Source of the DNA: Zanthoxylum bungeanum | Taxonomy: Eukaryota > Streptophyta > Magnoliopsida > Sapindales > Rutaceae | Assembly (NCBI GenBank): GCA_019454045.1 | Contig: SKCR01017726.1 | Span: forward strand, 107,370-171,369 | Reading direction: 5' to 3' | DNA length: 64,000 bases | Shown: in pieces, positions 48,591-61,045 of the stretch | How the letters are laid out: every line of letters starts with the position of its first letter | How positions within the stretch are numbered: position 1 is the first letter of the stretch | The notes under the pieces: generated by a model | The model's database searches: none | The model's input: the letters and a program-made list of their open reading frames with translations, nothing else | Told to the model about the DNA's origin: nothing | Translations under genes and position numbers: made by a program

Positions 48591-49800
48591 TTTTTGAACA
48601 TCTCTGCAATCCATTCTTTCATTTCTGGTTCTTTTTCAAACTCATGGCTTTTGTTTTGCTGTTGAAATCCAGGTGGTGGATTGTTCTTTAGCCCTGAATT
48701 GTTGCTCCATGAAAATTGGGATGATTCCTCCACCATGGATTGTAGGTGTTGGAATATGGATTGTTCCTCTATCTGTTGAAATTGTTGATATAGTTCACCG
48801 TTTCTTCATGTTGGTTTGGCTCTGGTGCTCCTCCATATGGTGAACTTGTGGCTCTGGCGATGTTTACAACTTGCGTGCTAAGTGTTTCCAGGCTTTGCAC
48901 ATTTGCTCCAACTTAGTATGCACTGCTGAGTTAGCTCCAACTTCATAAATTCCTGCAATTCGTTGAATCATGCTTCTTTCTGTTGGCCACAATGAATTGT
49001 TGTTAGCCATTTCTTTGATTAAGTCCCAGACTTGATCTTCTCATTTTGTCATCAAAGCTCCTCCAGCAGCAGCATCAATTGTGGTTCTCATCAATCCAGA
49101 AAGTCCATTATAGAAAGTTTGGACTTGAAGCCATTTTGGAATCTCATGGTGAGGACATTTCCGGAGCAAATCTTTATACCTTTCCGAAGCTTCGTAGAGA
49201 GTTTCCGAGTCAAGTTGTACAAAAGATGTGATTTCATTTCTCAGTTTTGCTGTTCTGGCTGGTGGAAAGTACTTTGCAAGGAATTTGGTGGCTAGAGTGT
49301 TCCAAGTTGTGATGGAACCTGCTGGTAGTGAATGTAGCCAAGCTGTTACTCTGTCTTTCAAGGAATATGGAAAAACTCGCAGTCTCATTGCTTCTTCTGA
49401 TGCTCTGTTGTAATTGAAAGTGCCGCAAACTTCCAGAAATTTGCTGATGTGGGCATTAGGATCATCAGTTGCATTCCCCCCAAACTATACTGACTACTGA
49501 ATCATTTGAATGCATGTTTTGATGTCTCACGCATTTGCTGGTAAAGGAGGAAGTACAATACAGAAAATGAGGCCGTCCACCACTGGAATGGTTCTGTCTC
49601 AAACGGGAATTGGTGGTGCAACTTCTAAAGGTTCGGGTTCCATGTTAACGATTGCTTCTTGGCCTTTTTGTCTTTCCCTTCTCAACTGTCTGATGGTTCT
49701 TTTTAAATCTCTGGGTCAAGCGGTCGGAGTTCAAAGCTTCTGGTTCGTCTCATGTAGTGTCTGAGAACATGAAACAAGTGAAAACAAAAACAATAAGTAA
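48586..49800 (-). pseudogene. Athila-like element C: gag N-terminal and capsid part
   Basis: The - frame 49388-49041 is a classical retrotransposon gag capsid segment (LKDRVTAWLHSLPAGSI, LATKFLAKYFPPART, ETLYEASERYKDLLRKCP). It is followed, beyond a stop near 49040, by IQRIAGIYEV-type sequence. The upstream part (49764-49500) reads in pieces (LRRERQKGQEAIVNMEP). Gag packages the element RNA. The frame is broken by several stops and by the B insertion, and continues at 18370. Confidence 0.85.
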
Positions 49801-49866
49801 AAAGAAGATTAGATACAAGTAAATGTATCTAACCTCAAAACTAATAGTGAAAGATAAATAAGTCCC

Positions 49867-49884
49867 CGGCAACGGCGCTAAAAA
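49867..49884 (-). other. Primer-binding site of C (Athila, tRNA-Asp type)
   Basis: On - the bases beside the LTR read AGCGCCGTTGCCGGGGAC. This is one base off the TGGCGCCGTTGCCGGGGA form typical of Athila elements, where it is assigned to tRNA-Asp. Confidence 0.85.
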
Positions 49885-49886
49885 CT

Positions 49887-52059
49887 TGACCGGTGTAATC
49901 ACACACGTATAACGCAAGCGCACCTATCGTTCAAGTAGTATATAAAATATCGATCCCACGAGGACTTAAAACCTTTTGTTATCAATTTATGAAGTTAAAG
50001 TTTTACAAGTATCTAATGGATTGATTGTTTGATTGGGTGGTGACTTTAAAATTAAAACAAGTAAATAAATTGCTTGAAAGTAGATTAAAGAAAATTCAAA
50101 TTTATAAAACTATCCAGGGTTGTGAATCCTTCAAATATCTTTTTAAAAGATGAAGTGGTTATTTTACATTTGTGTAATATATTGGTTTATTAACCTGAAA
50201 CACGAAATTATGTAAAAGCCTCTTCCGATGGTCAAATACAAATACCAATATAACCCAATTAATCATATTCCTATGTTTACCAAGTTATCTGAATTCATTA
50301 AGATTAAGTTCCAATTATGGCTACCCCCGCCCGACAGGTATATTCCTATCCTGTAAGGAAATCTATTAAAGGGTTATCTATCCTCAAGGAAGATCGTGGG
50401 CTATTGAGTCTAAGTTCTTTAACCTAAAATCTATTTTCAATGTTCATTTTAAGTTTACCAGTTCAATTTTATTAATGGCCAGTTAATAAAAAGAGTTATG
50501 GTTAAGGCTCAATAAATAACCTTTATATTACCCAAACTGTAATTTAACCCCTTATAAACCGGTGATATTGGATTTCATCACAACCCCAGATAACTGGCTT
50601 AGTTATGACATATATTACTAGTAGTAAGAACTTAAATAAAAGAAAAGACATAAAGTAAATGTTGGAAATTAAATTACTGGAAATAAATTACTGGAAAGTA
50701 AATGCTGAAAGTAAATAAATTAAAAGTACAATAAAGAAAATGCTAGGTAAAATGATCCACTTTTATTATTACTATTTTAGATATCTCCCTTATTATAATA
50801 TATTAACTTTACGTGATAATTACCAACCAGCCATATAGGCGGTATCCTGATTAAGTCAAATTAATAATTAATTACCAACCGACCAACCAGGCGGTATCCA
50901 TGCTTAGTCAGGTTAAAACCAATTTATAATGAATTACCAACCGACCAATATGGCGGTATCTACATTAAGTCAGATTTTAAATAATTATTATATTATAATT
51001 AGGGGAGATTAATCTAAATAGCAATAATAAAAGTTTTACCTTTTACCCCAGCAAGGGGGAGTTACCTCATCATTGCTTGAAAAGTAAAAACTAAAAAAGT
51101 AAAGAAAGGAAAGTACTGTGCGTAAAAGTAAATTGCGGAAAGTAAAAACTGAAAAGTAAAGAAAAGAAAGTGCGAAAGCGGAAATTAATTACTGAAAGCT
51201 GTAAATAAACAAACAAGATACAATCTTCTTAGTTATTCTTAAGGAATTTCAAAGAAGAAAGTATCTTGTTTACAAATGAAATGACATGGTATTTATAGGC
51301 AAAATTTTACCTCCACCAAATCCATTATTAAATGCTCCACCAAATCCATTATTAATTGCTCCACTAATTGCTCCACCAAATCCATTATTAATTGCTATCA
51401 TGTTTGGTGGGAGCTTGACTTTTTATTTATTTATTTATTTTTAGACAAAAAATTTTCGAAAAAGCAAAAAAAAATTGAAAAATTTTACAAAAACCAAAAA
51501 AATATTTTTTATTTTTGTGTTTTTATTTGATTAATCAGGTGAAATTGGTGTGAGGTGTAAGGATTTTCCATTCCTGAGACGTATCTCAACCTATTTCAGA
51601 ACAAGTTAATTTTTGTTTATTTCCTTTTAATAATTATACATAACACACTTATGGATATTTCATCAATTTCGGTCGTGAAATATTTAGAGTTAGAAATTAT
51701 TTTGTTTTTCAGAGTTGTAGATCTTTGAGTCTTCTTTAATCTGAAACTTGAATCAGCTCAATCCGATATCGGAGTAAAACGTTATGCCCAACATACGACA
51801 GTTGCACAAAATTGGAATTTCCGAAACTGCACTTCGTTAGAACGCCCTTTCAAGTTTCCAATCTCCAAAATTAATATGTCAAGTCCAATTTTTTGCCCTT
51901 ATTTGACCCTCATTTTGTTTTAAATGATTTCATTGAGTCCTCATATTATTGTATCTGTAAAATAAACTAAAACACATCAAAATATTCATCAAACCCGAAA
52001 AACTAAACAACATATTAAGTAAAATGGGCAGTAAATATTGATATATTTTCCGCTCATCA
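49887..52059 (-). repeat. 5' LTR of element C
   Basis: About 2.17 kb. On - it starts TGATGAGCGGAAAATATAT and ends ACCGGTCA before the PBS. No second copy is in the window; it should lie left of element A. Bases 50810-50990 have three copies of a ~62-bp unit with AATTACCAACC and GGCGGTATC. Bases 51305-51405 have a short tandem of CTCCACCAAATCCATTATTA. The right flank is CATAA, which should also appear at the far end of C. Confidence 0.8.
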
Positions 52060-53924
52060 CATAACACTCTAGAATGGAAACATGTCATCAAATGAACAAA
52101 TTGGATACTAATTACACTAATTCCATCCAATACACTTCACACATGCTTCATTAGCTTCCAATCCATCATCAACAACCAAAAGCCCCAATTTTTCAGAATT
52201 GAATGAACCCTAGAACCTTTCTAAATCATCAAGAAACAAGAAACTAAATTTCCAAGCTTAGGGTTTTGAAGAATTACCTTAAATCTCATAAATAATTAGC
52301 CTTTTTTTTTTCTTGATTTTCCTTTATTTCTTCATGGTTTCTTTAAACCAAAATTGAGAGCCTTTTTATGGGGTTTTGGTCGGCCAGTGATGATGAATAA
52401 AAGAAGAAGAAAACATTTCCCTTTTTAAAACTGCATTGCAGTCATTTAGGGGTATTATGGTCATTTTTTGTAATTTAATCTAATTAAATTATATTAAGCT
52501 TTTTGGTGGCCAATCAAATTCACACACATTTAGCTTAATAAAAACATGCCATGTGTTTAAATAATAATTAAACATATTTCATAACAATTATGAAAAAAGT
52601 TTATCAATTAATTATTCAAATATTTTACAATTAAATATCTAAATAATTAATTAATATAATTATTATTATATATGTATTTTATTTACATTAAATAACAAAT
52701 ACATATATTAATGGCATGTGTCAAAAACTCATTTGATAAATAATTAATATGTATCAAATCAAATTTTGTATAAAATACAAATACATATTAATTATTATTG
52801 ACAAAAATGCCCTTATGTATGTGTTATCGTTTAACCGATTAAACGATTTGAATTAACTCATTTAATCCGATGAAGTATTATGAATAATCCATATTATTCA
52901 TATTGCGTTGCCCAAGTTCTCAATGAGTACACTTCATATTGTGAGACTCTCCAAGTTTAGGTTTATCCGTCACGAAATCTAATTTCGTGTCCATAATTCA
53001 CCCACTCATGAATTATGACGACCACGAATAATCTCGCTAAACTATACAAGCCAAGGTAATTGCATACGTATAATCCATCCGTCATAGGCTATCCATATTA
53101 TACCTGAGATATAGATGAGAATGTCAAATCTGTTCGATATAATATAGTCGACTTTCAATTTACGATCTCTAAATAACACTCGGAATTGATTTCCGAAATT
53201 ATACCACGGCCATGGATTTACTAGATCGTAAACACATGAGGATGCTTATGCGCTGTACACAGGACTGACGGATCCTATCTTGATACGCACTTGATATCAT
53301 GAGCATTAATGAACATGCGGAGGTCTGATCATGAATAGATCAGTGACGTGACTGCCATCTAAGTGTAGAGGATAACTCAAAAATCCTACTGTGGTATCTC
53401 AAGTCAAAGGACCACTATCCTCGCTCAACTCGTGAAGATTCCTATTGACGTTTGTGTACCATCTATTAGGAAATATTCAGTGAGTCGTTCAGTGTCTTAT
53501 CAAATAAACATCTACATGTAAATATGAGTCTCCCGAGACTCATGTATCATTGGTATAAACCATCAAACCAAGTCAAGATATACGACATGTAGTCTCAGCG
53601 GATTTTACTAACCAACCCGTGTTAGTAAATCTTGACCAGGAGCTTTATTTAAGGATATACATCTTATAGTGCGCTTCCCAATGTCAATTACAAACTACGT
53701 TGTAACTGCACACTATATTGTAAATCCTAGTGTCTTTGTCTAATATACACGTATCACTAAATCAGATTTAGTTTCGATCTAATCATAATCATATATCTAA
53801 TCGTAATTAGATCGAATAAGTGTATAAAAGACAAGGGTGCTACCATTAAATTAGTAATATTATGGAAAATATAATTGCTCGTATTTATGAATCAGACATA
53901 AATACGATCCGGATTGGCACTCCG
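52060..53924 (-). repeat. Diverged D-type LTR H, truncated
   Basis: On - the sequence from 53924 aligns with the start of the D LTR (GCCAATCCGGA, then the AATTGACATTGGGAAG block and the ACTGAACGACTCACTGAA block). It differs at roughly one base in five or more by eye. It lacks the terminal TGTTGGGGTTGGTGCT and begins CGGAGTGCC. Its other end is cut at 52059 by element C, so the rest should lie beyond C. No gene is present. Confidence 0.8.
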
Positions 53925-55855
53925 TGTTGGTTTTATTCTAGGTCCCAAGATCATCAAACAAGCATGAAGATGTGTGAAATACATATCAAAGAAGTTGCGG
54001 AACACTTACATTGATCGGTTGAGACGAAACAACGAACAAAACTTCAAGTTTTGGTCATTCAAAGTGGCGCCCACTGCATGCAGTCCACAGCTCAAAATTT
54101 CAGTTTTGAGTCTTCAAGAATCCAAGATTTCGAGCTCCAATCTTCGTCAAACGATTCCCGGCTCGTGGGTGGGTTTCCCTAACACCTTCGTATAACTCTC
54201 GGTGTGCTAGCACTTGTCTATTTTGCCACAAAACATGCCCAAAAATCCATCATCATTCACGCCCAAGCAGTGCAGTCCACTGCCTTTGGGCGTGAACTAG
54301 GTAGAGAGAAAGAGATGGGATTTGTGATTTTAGGTTAAGGGAAAAGGTGTCCAACACTTTACTTATATATTTTCCAAATAATACTAAAGCATTTACCATT
54401 TATTTTATGCCTTTTAAAAACAATAAAACTAATGTAAATGTTTATTTAATTCTTTTACCCTTGGTAAAAGGTGAAAAGGAAAAGCATTTCACTTTTCCAA
54501 AAAGTCAAAATCTTTTCCCCCCAAAATTTTCCCCCAAAATCTCAAAGGTCAAAGTCAAAGAGTCAAAGTTACTTTTCCAAAAAGTGTTTTGACTTTTATG
54601 ACTTGCGATGTGATTTGCGATGCGACTTGCGGCACGTGATTCAAAATCGACGTAACTTCGCAAACACATTCCGAGCTCGGTTTCGATATTTCTAAATTAA
54701 CGATTTTCTCGATGCCTCGTTAATAAATCCAATTTACTAATCACGTCGCTCGAGAATTAATTCTAAATTAATTCAAGTGCCCGAATTAAAATCTAATTTT
54801 AATTCCTAATCGAAATCCAATTTCGTTTAATATATCGAATATATTATTTATCGATTAATTCCAAATTAATCGTTCTCTCTTTAAATTGATATTTTATCCT
54901 AGATAAAATATCTCCGTAATTAATCCCAGATTAATTTTCTCTCTCTTCAAATTAATCCCAGATTAATATATAATGCGAGTCATACGTCATCGGTGTATCA
55001 TTGGGAAGCGACCCATGAGATCTCCTGATATGTTGGCAGTAAATTCGGTCGTCGGACTATCCGAACACGTAAGTACCAAGTATTACGTTTTACCAATTTA
55101 CAAGACAAGGTTGGCCTCTAGCAAAGCGCCATGCCTACCCAATTCTCCGGAAATATCCTTACAGGAATATGTGATCTATATCAGGCGTAGTATACGTAGT
55201 ATTGCGTATTTCGATCCAGTATCGGATGATCACGTGCTAGGCCTGAGGCTGGATATGTGTCTGCCCCGTACGAAGCACATGTCGGATGTCTGGTAACTAG
55301 TCTCTATAATCGGATATACATGACCGAGTCATAATATCCCGATAGCTGCGCAGCATATAAGAGCACTAATACCGTATCCTACGTGACCATCTTCTCCATA
55401 TGACTGGAGTGACACTTCCGTCTTGACATCACACCCAATACACTACGATTCTCAATATACCCAGCATCGGCGTACACAGAACCTGTTAAAGCCCTGGACG
55501 ACCTCAACTAAAGTACATTGATTGTCGCAAGTATTAGCGGTGCAAGTCTCAGGTTAAGACCAAATACACCTACCCTGATTGCAGACTCCCATAGACACAA
55601 GGTCATACTACCAATGAGATTCTGCGGTGGTCTAACCCAGAGCGAAGCTGTTTCCCGTACCATCGGAGAAACACAACCTTCTATTACACTTGTCTGAGTA
55701 TCCTATACCCAGATATACGAGAACTATGCCGTTATGTCTCACATAACACGCACAAGTGTAATACTAGTCTTTTACGCATCTATCGATGTCCAATCTCGAC
55801 AATGCTCTGACTAGGGATGTTTAATGATTTATCCTTCATTGATTGATACTGTCTC
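53925..55855 (-). repeat. Diverged A/B-type LTR G, interrupted by F
   Basis: On - the end AATAAAACCAACA is at 53925. The sequence aligns with the A and B LTRs in reverse through the CATACGTCATCGGTG, CGTAC GGGGCAGACAC and GCGAAGCTGTTTC blocks. By comparison with B about 170 bp of its start are missing, and they should appear to the right of F. Its hairpin block (54700-54970) keeps 3-nt-loop palindromes although many bases differ. Confidence 0.85.
55851..55855. repeat. Probable target-site duplication of F, left copy
   Basis: GTCTC lies directly before the LTR start at 55856. The partner copy is outside the window. Confidence 0.5.
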
Positions 55856-58800
55856 TGTAGACAACAGAAACTGGACGACGCATGATCCGGGCTCGCGGCC
55901 CGATCGGGAGTACGGAGTAGCCCGCAGGGGACTAAACCGAAGAAATAAAATGGAGTCGCCACCCGGTGTGAACTGGGAAAATGAGATTTAAGGCCGCACT
56001 CACCCCTCGCAAGGGAAGACCTCAAACCGTTGGGTTCAGAATGGTCCCGTACTTATGTCATTTGTAATGAATGGATTTGTGAAATATTAACCAAGTCTAC
56101 ACAACATGCTTAAGAACAACCTATTAACCATGCATAAAACAACATCATGCTAAACAACCTAATCATGCATAAGAAAATAAATATCATACTAAACGACTAC
56201 ATCATGCTTAGAAACAACCAACTAATCATGCATTAAACATCATACTTAGCAACCTAATCATGCATAGGAAAATAAATATCATACTAAACAATTAAATCAT
56301 GCTCAAGCACAACCAACTAGTCATGCATAAAACTATAACATATTAAACATCTTAATCATGCATAAAACAATAATAAACTTAAACGACTACACCATGCTTA
56401 GAAAATAAATAACGGAAATAAGATAAAAGGGTGCCCTCAGGTCTTACCTTTTTAGTCGCTTTCAGGGAGTGCGTTCCACGGTGCCGGAAGGGATATCGTT
56501 TTGCTGTTTTCACTGGTTCGCTGTTTCCACTGTTTTGTCCGTTTTTACTCGCGATTTTCTCTCGCTGTTTTCTTTTTTTACTCACTGTTTTAACTCGAGT
56601 TTTCAGGCTATCTTTGGACCGTTTTGTTCTCAGTTTTGGCTACTGTTTTCACGTGGCTTGGAGGCAGTGAGAGGGATGGTTTCCCGGTAGTTTGGTGCGT
56701 GTGGGGCTGGCTTTGTGGCTTCTGTTTGCTCTGGCAGTGAGGGTTTTGTGGCCTGTTCTCTCGGCTGATAAGGGGAGTGCAAGGGCTGTTATTATTGACT
56801 GGGTTCTTTGTTATTTAGCTTGGCAGGGACGTGAGCATGAAGCTTGTGGCAGTGAAGGGTGCTGTACGTTAAAGAGATAGGGCTCGGCAGTGGATGATAC
56901 GGTTCGTGGAGGTCTCTCGGCTCGACAGTGGGTGCATGCTTATGGCGTGGTGAAGGTCAGTTGGTGTGCACGTTGAAGACAGTGGCTAGGGTTCTCGGTA
57001 CTGCAGTTTTGGCTTACATGTTAGGGGCTTGCTGGACGATGCTTTGCAGGCAGTGGCTTGCGAAGGTTATGGCGTTAATTGATAGGGTTTGTGGGTTGTG
57101 TTCAGTGGGCGTGAAGGCAGTGAGTATGAGAGGGCAGTTACGTACATGGTGAAGTCGAGAGGGAGAGCTGAGTTGTGTGGCTTTTGAGGGGAGTATTAGG
57201 GTTTATTCATGCAGTTTACGTGAGTGAGCTGAGGGGTAGTGAGTGGAGCTTGAGGACGTGATGTAAGGGGCTTTCGTGAGGGTGATGCTTGATGGGTTCT
57301 AGGGTTGTTAAGGGTGCTCGGCAATGAAGGGTTAGTTCACGGTTTTGTTGATGGTGTGTGTACATGCAGTGGGGGTTTACGTGGAAGGTGATCATGCGGT
57401 GAGGGTGGTGTCTTGGTCTCAGCAGTGTGCATGAGGTGCTAGGCAGTTTTAGGGTTGCAGTGAAGGATGGTTGATCTCGGTAGTGAAGGGCTTCATGTGC
57501 GTTGATGATGTTGTTGTGCAGGGCTAGGGTTCTCGGCAAGGGCTGTTACGTGAAGAGCCCAGCAGGTGTGGAAGTTTGGTCAGGCGTGAGTGGTGTGGCT
57601 GGGACGAGAAGCTCCTGAAGGGTTGCTGAAGAAGGTGATCTCAGCAGTGATGATGATGCTCGATGATGGAGATATTGATGATGTACAGTGGGCTGGTGGT
57701 GTGCTCGGTGAGCTCTTGTGCGTCTCGTCTGTGTTAATGGCGTGATTTTTTAGTGATGGTGATGAAGATGATCGTGGTGAAGGTGAATCAGGTTAGTGGC
57801 TTCTTGTTAGGGAGTATTTGTGGTTGATAGTCAGGATGGTTGTTTGATCTTAGGTTGATGATGGTGAGATCATGGATTGATTCCAAGAGCGTGAAGGTGC
57901 AGTGGGCGTAGGCTGTGAAGGTCTGAAGCTGTGATAAGGGGCTATTGATGATCGTGAGAAGTTGATGATCAAGGGTTTTTAGGAGTGTGATCCAATGGGC
58001 TGTTTGTCTCGCCAATGGCCAAGATTGATGAAGAAGATTGATGAAGGTGAATGAGTTATCTCTAGGGTTCTGGCCGTGAGGTTCCTTGTGAATGGCAGTG
58101 TGGTGATCAAATGAGGGGGGATGTCTCCAGTGTATGGGCTGTTGCAGAGGAGTGGGTGAAGTTGAGCTGTGTGTATGGGCTGCTGCAGAGGGTGGGTGAA
58201 GGAGCCAGGGCAGGCTGTGGCTTAAGGTTTAACATGATCAATGAGGGTAGTAGTGTATGGGCGTGTAAAGGCTTTTGTTGCTTAGTGTTTTGGCTTGGTA
58301 TGGGTAGTTGCAAGTTGGTCAGTGGAGTGATGGGTGGTTATTATTTTTGTTATTCACGTGGGATGCATGGCTTGGCTATGGGCTTATTTTGGATTTTTAT
58401 TTCTTGGTGGTTGGTGTTTGGAGTTTGTTTATTATTTAGTGTGTGATGGGAGGTGATACACGTGGGAGTAGGCATTTCGTGTAATTGGTTTATTTGTTAT
58501 TTATGTTAAAATTATTATTTAATTGGTTGGTATTTTTTAATGGCTTAATTTTAGTTTGAATTTATTTAATTGGTTGGTGATTTTTATTTTGCATGGAAGT
58601 TGAAGGGTCACAAGCATGAAAAATTAGAGAAAGCGGATAGGCACGAAAAGGAGCGAGGATAAGGTTCCGGGTGGAGGGTAATCTTGAAACGGAAACCTGA
58701 CGAACAAACCCGAAGCAAAACAAGCGAATTAGATCCACAAAACTTCAATTCTTGACTTTCCATTTCCGACGACCGCTTTCCGTAACTTCCGCAACTAAAA

Positions 58801-58859
58801 AGTAGTGCCTCCATACGAGGCTCATCATTGGGCTGGTATGCAAAAATGCAATACCTACA
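55856..58859 (-). repeat. 3' LTR of F
   Basis: 3004 bp. Its two ends align with the E LTR (start TGTAGGTATTGCATTTTTGC; the block around GGTGAGTGCGGCC near 56000). The middle (56480-58450) is GC-richer, rich in GTGAAGG/GCAGTG words, and only distantly similar. On - a donor-like AAAAAGGTAAGAC lies at 56443-56455. Small frames inside are not genes. Confidence 0.88.
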
Positions 58860-58878
58860 GTCGCCCCCACTTTGATGA
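58860..58878 (-). other. Polypurine tract of F
   Basis: On - it reads CATCAAAGTGGGGGCGAC directly before the LTR, identical in core to that of E. It shows that the LTR at 55856-58859 is the 3' one. Confidence 0.85.
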
Positions 58879-58984
58879 GACTTGTGCAGTGTGTGACAAT
58901 GACAATTCTATCAAAGTACGTGCAATGTATTTTTACTTACCTGGCTCGCCAGCTGCCACCTGACTTACCTGTTGCTTCGAACTG

Positions 58985-59245
58985 AATTGATTTGGTGGTG
59001 GGGTACTGCGACCCATGGGTCTTGTTCCCATTTTGAGTTGAGGGTCTTGTTCCCTGAATTGTGGGTCTTGTTCCCGTTTTGAGTTGAGGGTCTTGTTCCC
59101 TGAATTGAGTTGTGGGTCTTGTTCCCGATCTGAATTGTGGGTCTTGTTCCCGTGGGTCTTGTTCCCATTTTGAGTTGAGGGTCTTGTTCCCTGAATTGTG
59201 TTGTGGGTCTTGTTCCCGATCTGAATTGTGTTGTGGGTGCTCCAT
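58985..59245 (-). repeat. Tandem repeats of F, GGGTCTTGTTCCC family
   Basis: About ten copies of GGGTCTTGTTCCC separated by 12-25 bp of TTTTGAGTTGA or TGAATTGTG-type filler. Irregular period. Not present in E. Confidence 0.9.
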
Positions 59246-59439
59246 TTTGGAGCGCCATCTTTGGCAGTTGATGTGGTAGCGGTCCTTTTTCGAACCGTGC
59301 TGTGTGAGAATATGGCTCATTTTGAACTGTTATTCGATGAGAAGTGGCTCATTTTTGAACGTTACTTGATGAGATGGTCTTTGCCGCCACAAACCTGCAA
59401 ATACAAAGCAAAAAAAATTACAAGTATATGATATGTCGT

Positions 59440-59830
59440 TCGGAGTGCCATTTTCGGCATCTGTTGTGTGTGCTCCATTTTGGAGCGCCATTTTCGGCAT
59501 CTGATGAGTGTGCCTTATTTTGGAGCGCCATTTTCGGCATCTGTTTTGTGTGCCCCATTTTGGAGCGCCATTTTCGGCATCTGATGAGTGTGCCCTATTT
59601 TGGAGCGCCATTTTCGGCGCCTGTTTTGTGTGCCCTATTTTGGAGCGCCATTTTCAGCTTCTGATGAGTGTGCCCCATTTTGGAGCGCCATTTTCGGCAT
59701 CTGTTTTGTGTGCCCCATTTTGGAGCGCCATTTTCGGCATCTGATGAGTGTGCCCCTTTTTGGAGCGCCATTTTCGGCATCTGTTTTGTGTGCCCCATTT
59801 TGGAGCGCCATTTTCGGCATCTGTTGCTTG
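59440..59830 (-). repeat. Tandem repeats of F, 40-bp units in alternating 80-bp pairs
   Basis: About ten units carry TTTTGGAGCGCCATTTTCGG. Two unit types alternate, one with CTGTTTTGTGTGCC and one with CTGATGAGTGTGCC, giving an 80-bp higher-order period. On - the word GAAAATGGCGCTCCAAAATGG resembles GAGAATGGCACTCCAAGAATGG-type units of E. Confidence 0.93.
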
Positions 59831-59924
59831 ATGAGATGATTTTACCGCTACAATCGTGCGAACAAAATAAAAATTGTATGTATGTGATATGTATGCATGT
59901 ATGCATTGATGCATGATGCTGATG

Positions 59925-60840
59925 TGGGCCTCGCCCCAAACTGATACTGATATGGGCCTCGCCCCAAGCTGATACTGATGTGGGCCTCGACCCCAAACTG
60001 ATACGGATATGGGCCTCGCCCCACACTAATACTGATATGGGCCTCGCCCCCAGACTGATATTGAAATGGGCCTCGCCCCAGACTGATACTGATGTGGGCC
60101 TCGCCTCCAGACTGATACTGATATGGGCCTCGCCCCAAGTGATACTGATATGGGCCTCGCCCCAACTGATACTCATGTGGGCCTTGCCCCAAACTGATAC
60201 TGATATGGGCCTCGCCCCAACTGATACTGATATGGGCCTCGCCCCCAGACTGATACTGATATGGGCGTCGCCCCCAGACTGATACTGATGTGGCCTCGCC
60301 CCAGACTGATATATGGGCCTCGCCCCCAGACGGATACTGATATGGGCCTCGCCCCAAACTGATAATGATATGGGCCTCGCCCCCTGCTGATACTGATATG
60401 GGCCTCGCCCCAAACTGATACTGATGTGATATAGGCCTCGGCCCAAACTGATACTGATATGGGCCTCGCCCCAAACTGATACTGATATGGGCCTCGCCCC
60501 AAACTGATACTGATATGGGCCTCGCCCAAAACTGATACTGATATGGGCCTCGCCCCAGACTGATATATGGGCCTCGCCCCAGAGGATACTGATATGGGCC
60601 TCGCCCCAAACTGATACTGATATGGGCCTCGCCCCCTGCTGATACTGATATGGGCCTCGCCCCAAACTGATACTGATGTGATGTAGGCCTCGGCCAAAAC
60701 TGATACTGATATGGGCCTCGCCCCAAACTGATACTGATATGGGCCTCGCCCCCAGACTGATACTGATATGGGCCTCGCCCCCAGACTGAACTGATGTGGG
60801 CCTCGCCCCAAACTGATATTGAACTGATGTGGGCCTCGCC
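59925..60840 (-). repeat. Tandem repeats of F, 28-bp family
   Basis: About 30 copies of a 28-bp unit with TGATATGGGCCTCGCCCC and the spacer AAACTGATAC. A longer period of about 254 bp (nine units) is visible: the segment starting TGATATATGGGCC near 60307 repeats from 60561, including the variants CCCCCTGCTG and TAGGCCTCGGCC. Open frames of up to 442 codons cross the block in more than one phase and are not genes. Confidence 0.95.
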
Positions 60841-61045
60841 CAGAAGGCCATACCCGGCAAAACTGATACTGTGTCTCCATACCCGGAGTGCCGTACCTGG
60901 CAAAACCGATATTGTGTCTCCATACCCGGAGTGCCGTACCCGACGATACTGATACTGATGTGATGTGGGCCTCGCCCCTAGAATGCCATACCTGGCGAAA
61001 CTGATAGTGGTGTGGGCCTCAACCCGCAGAGTGCCGTACACGGCA
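60841..61045 (-). repeat. Tandem repeats of F, ACCCGGAGTGCCGTACC family
   Basis: Three to four copies of a ~45-bp unit with CATACCCGGAGTGCCGTACC, with two 28-bp-type words mixed in. E has the complementary-sense counterpart at 42350-42520. Confidence 0.88.

Noticed and set aside
59440..59830. CRISPR-like appearance of regular 40-bp repeats
   Set aside because: There are no unique spacers; whole units repeat, the DNA is plant-type, and no cas genes exist.
59595..60923. 442-codon minus-strand reading frame
   Set aside because: It is a translation of the 28- and 40-bp tandem repeats; neighbouring frames are equally open and no domain is present. Not annotated as a gene.
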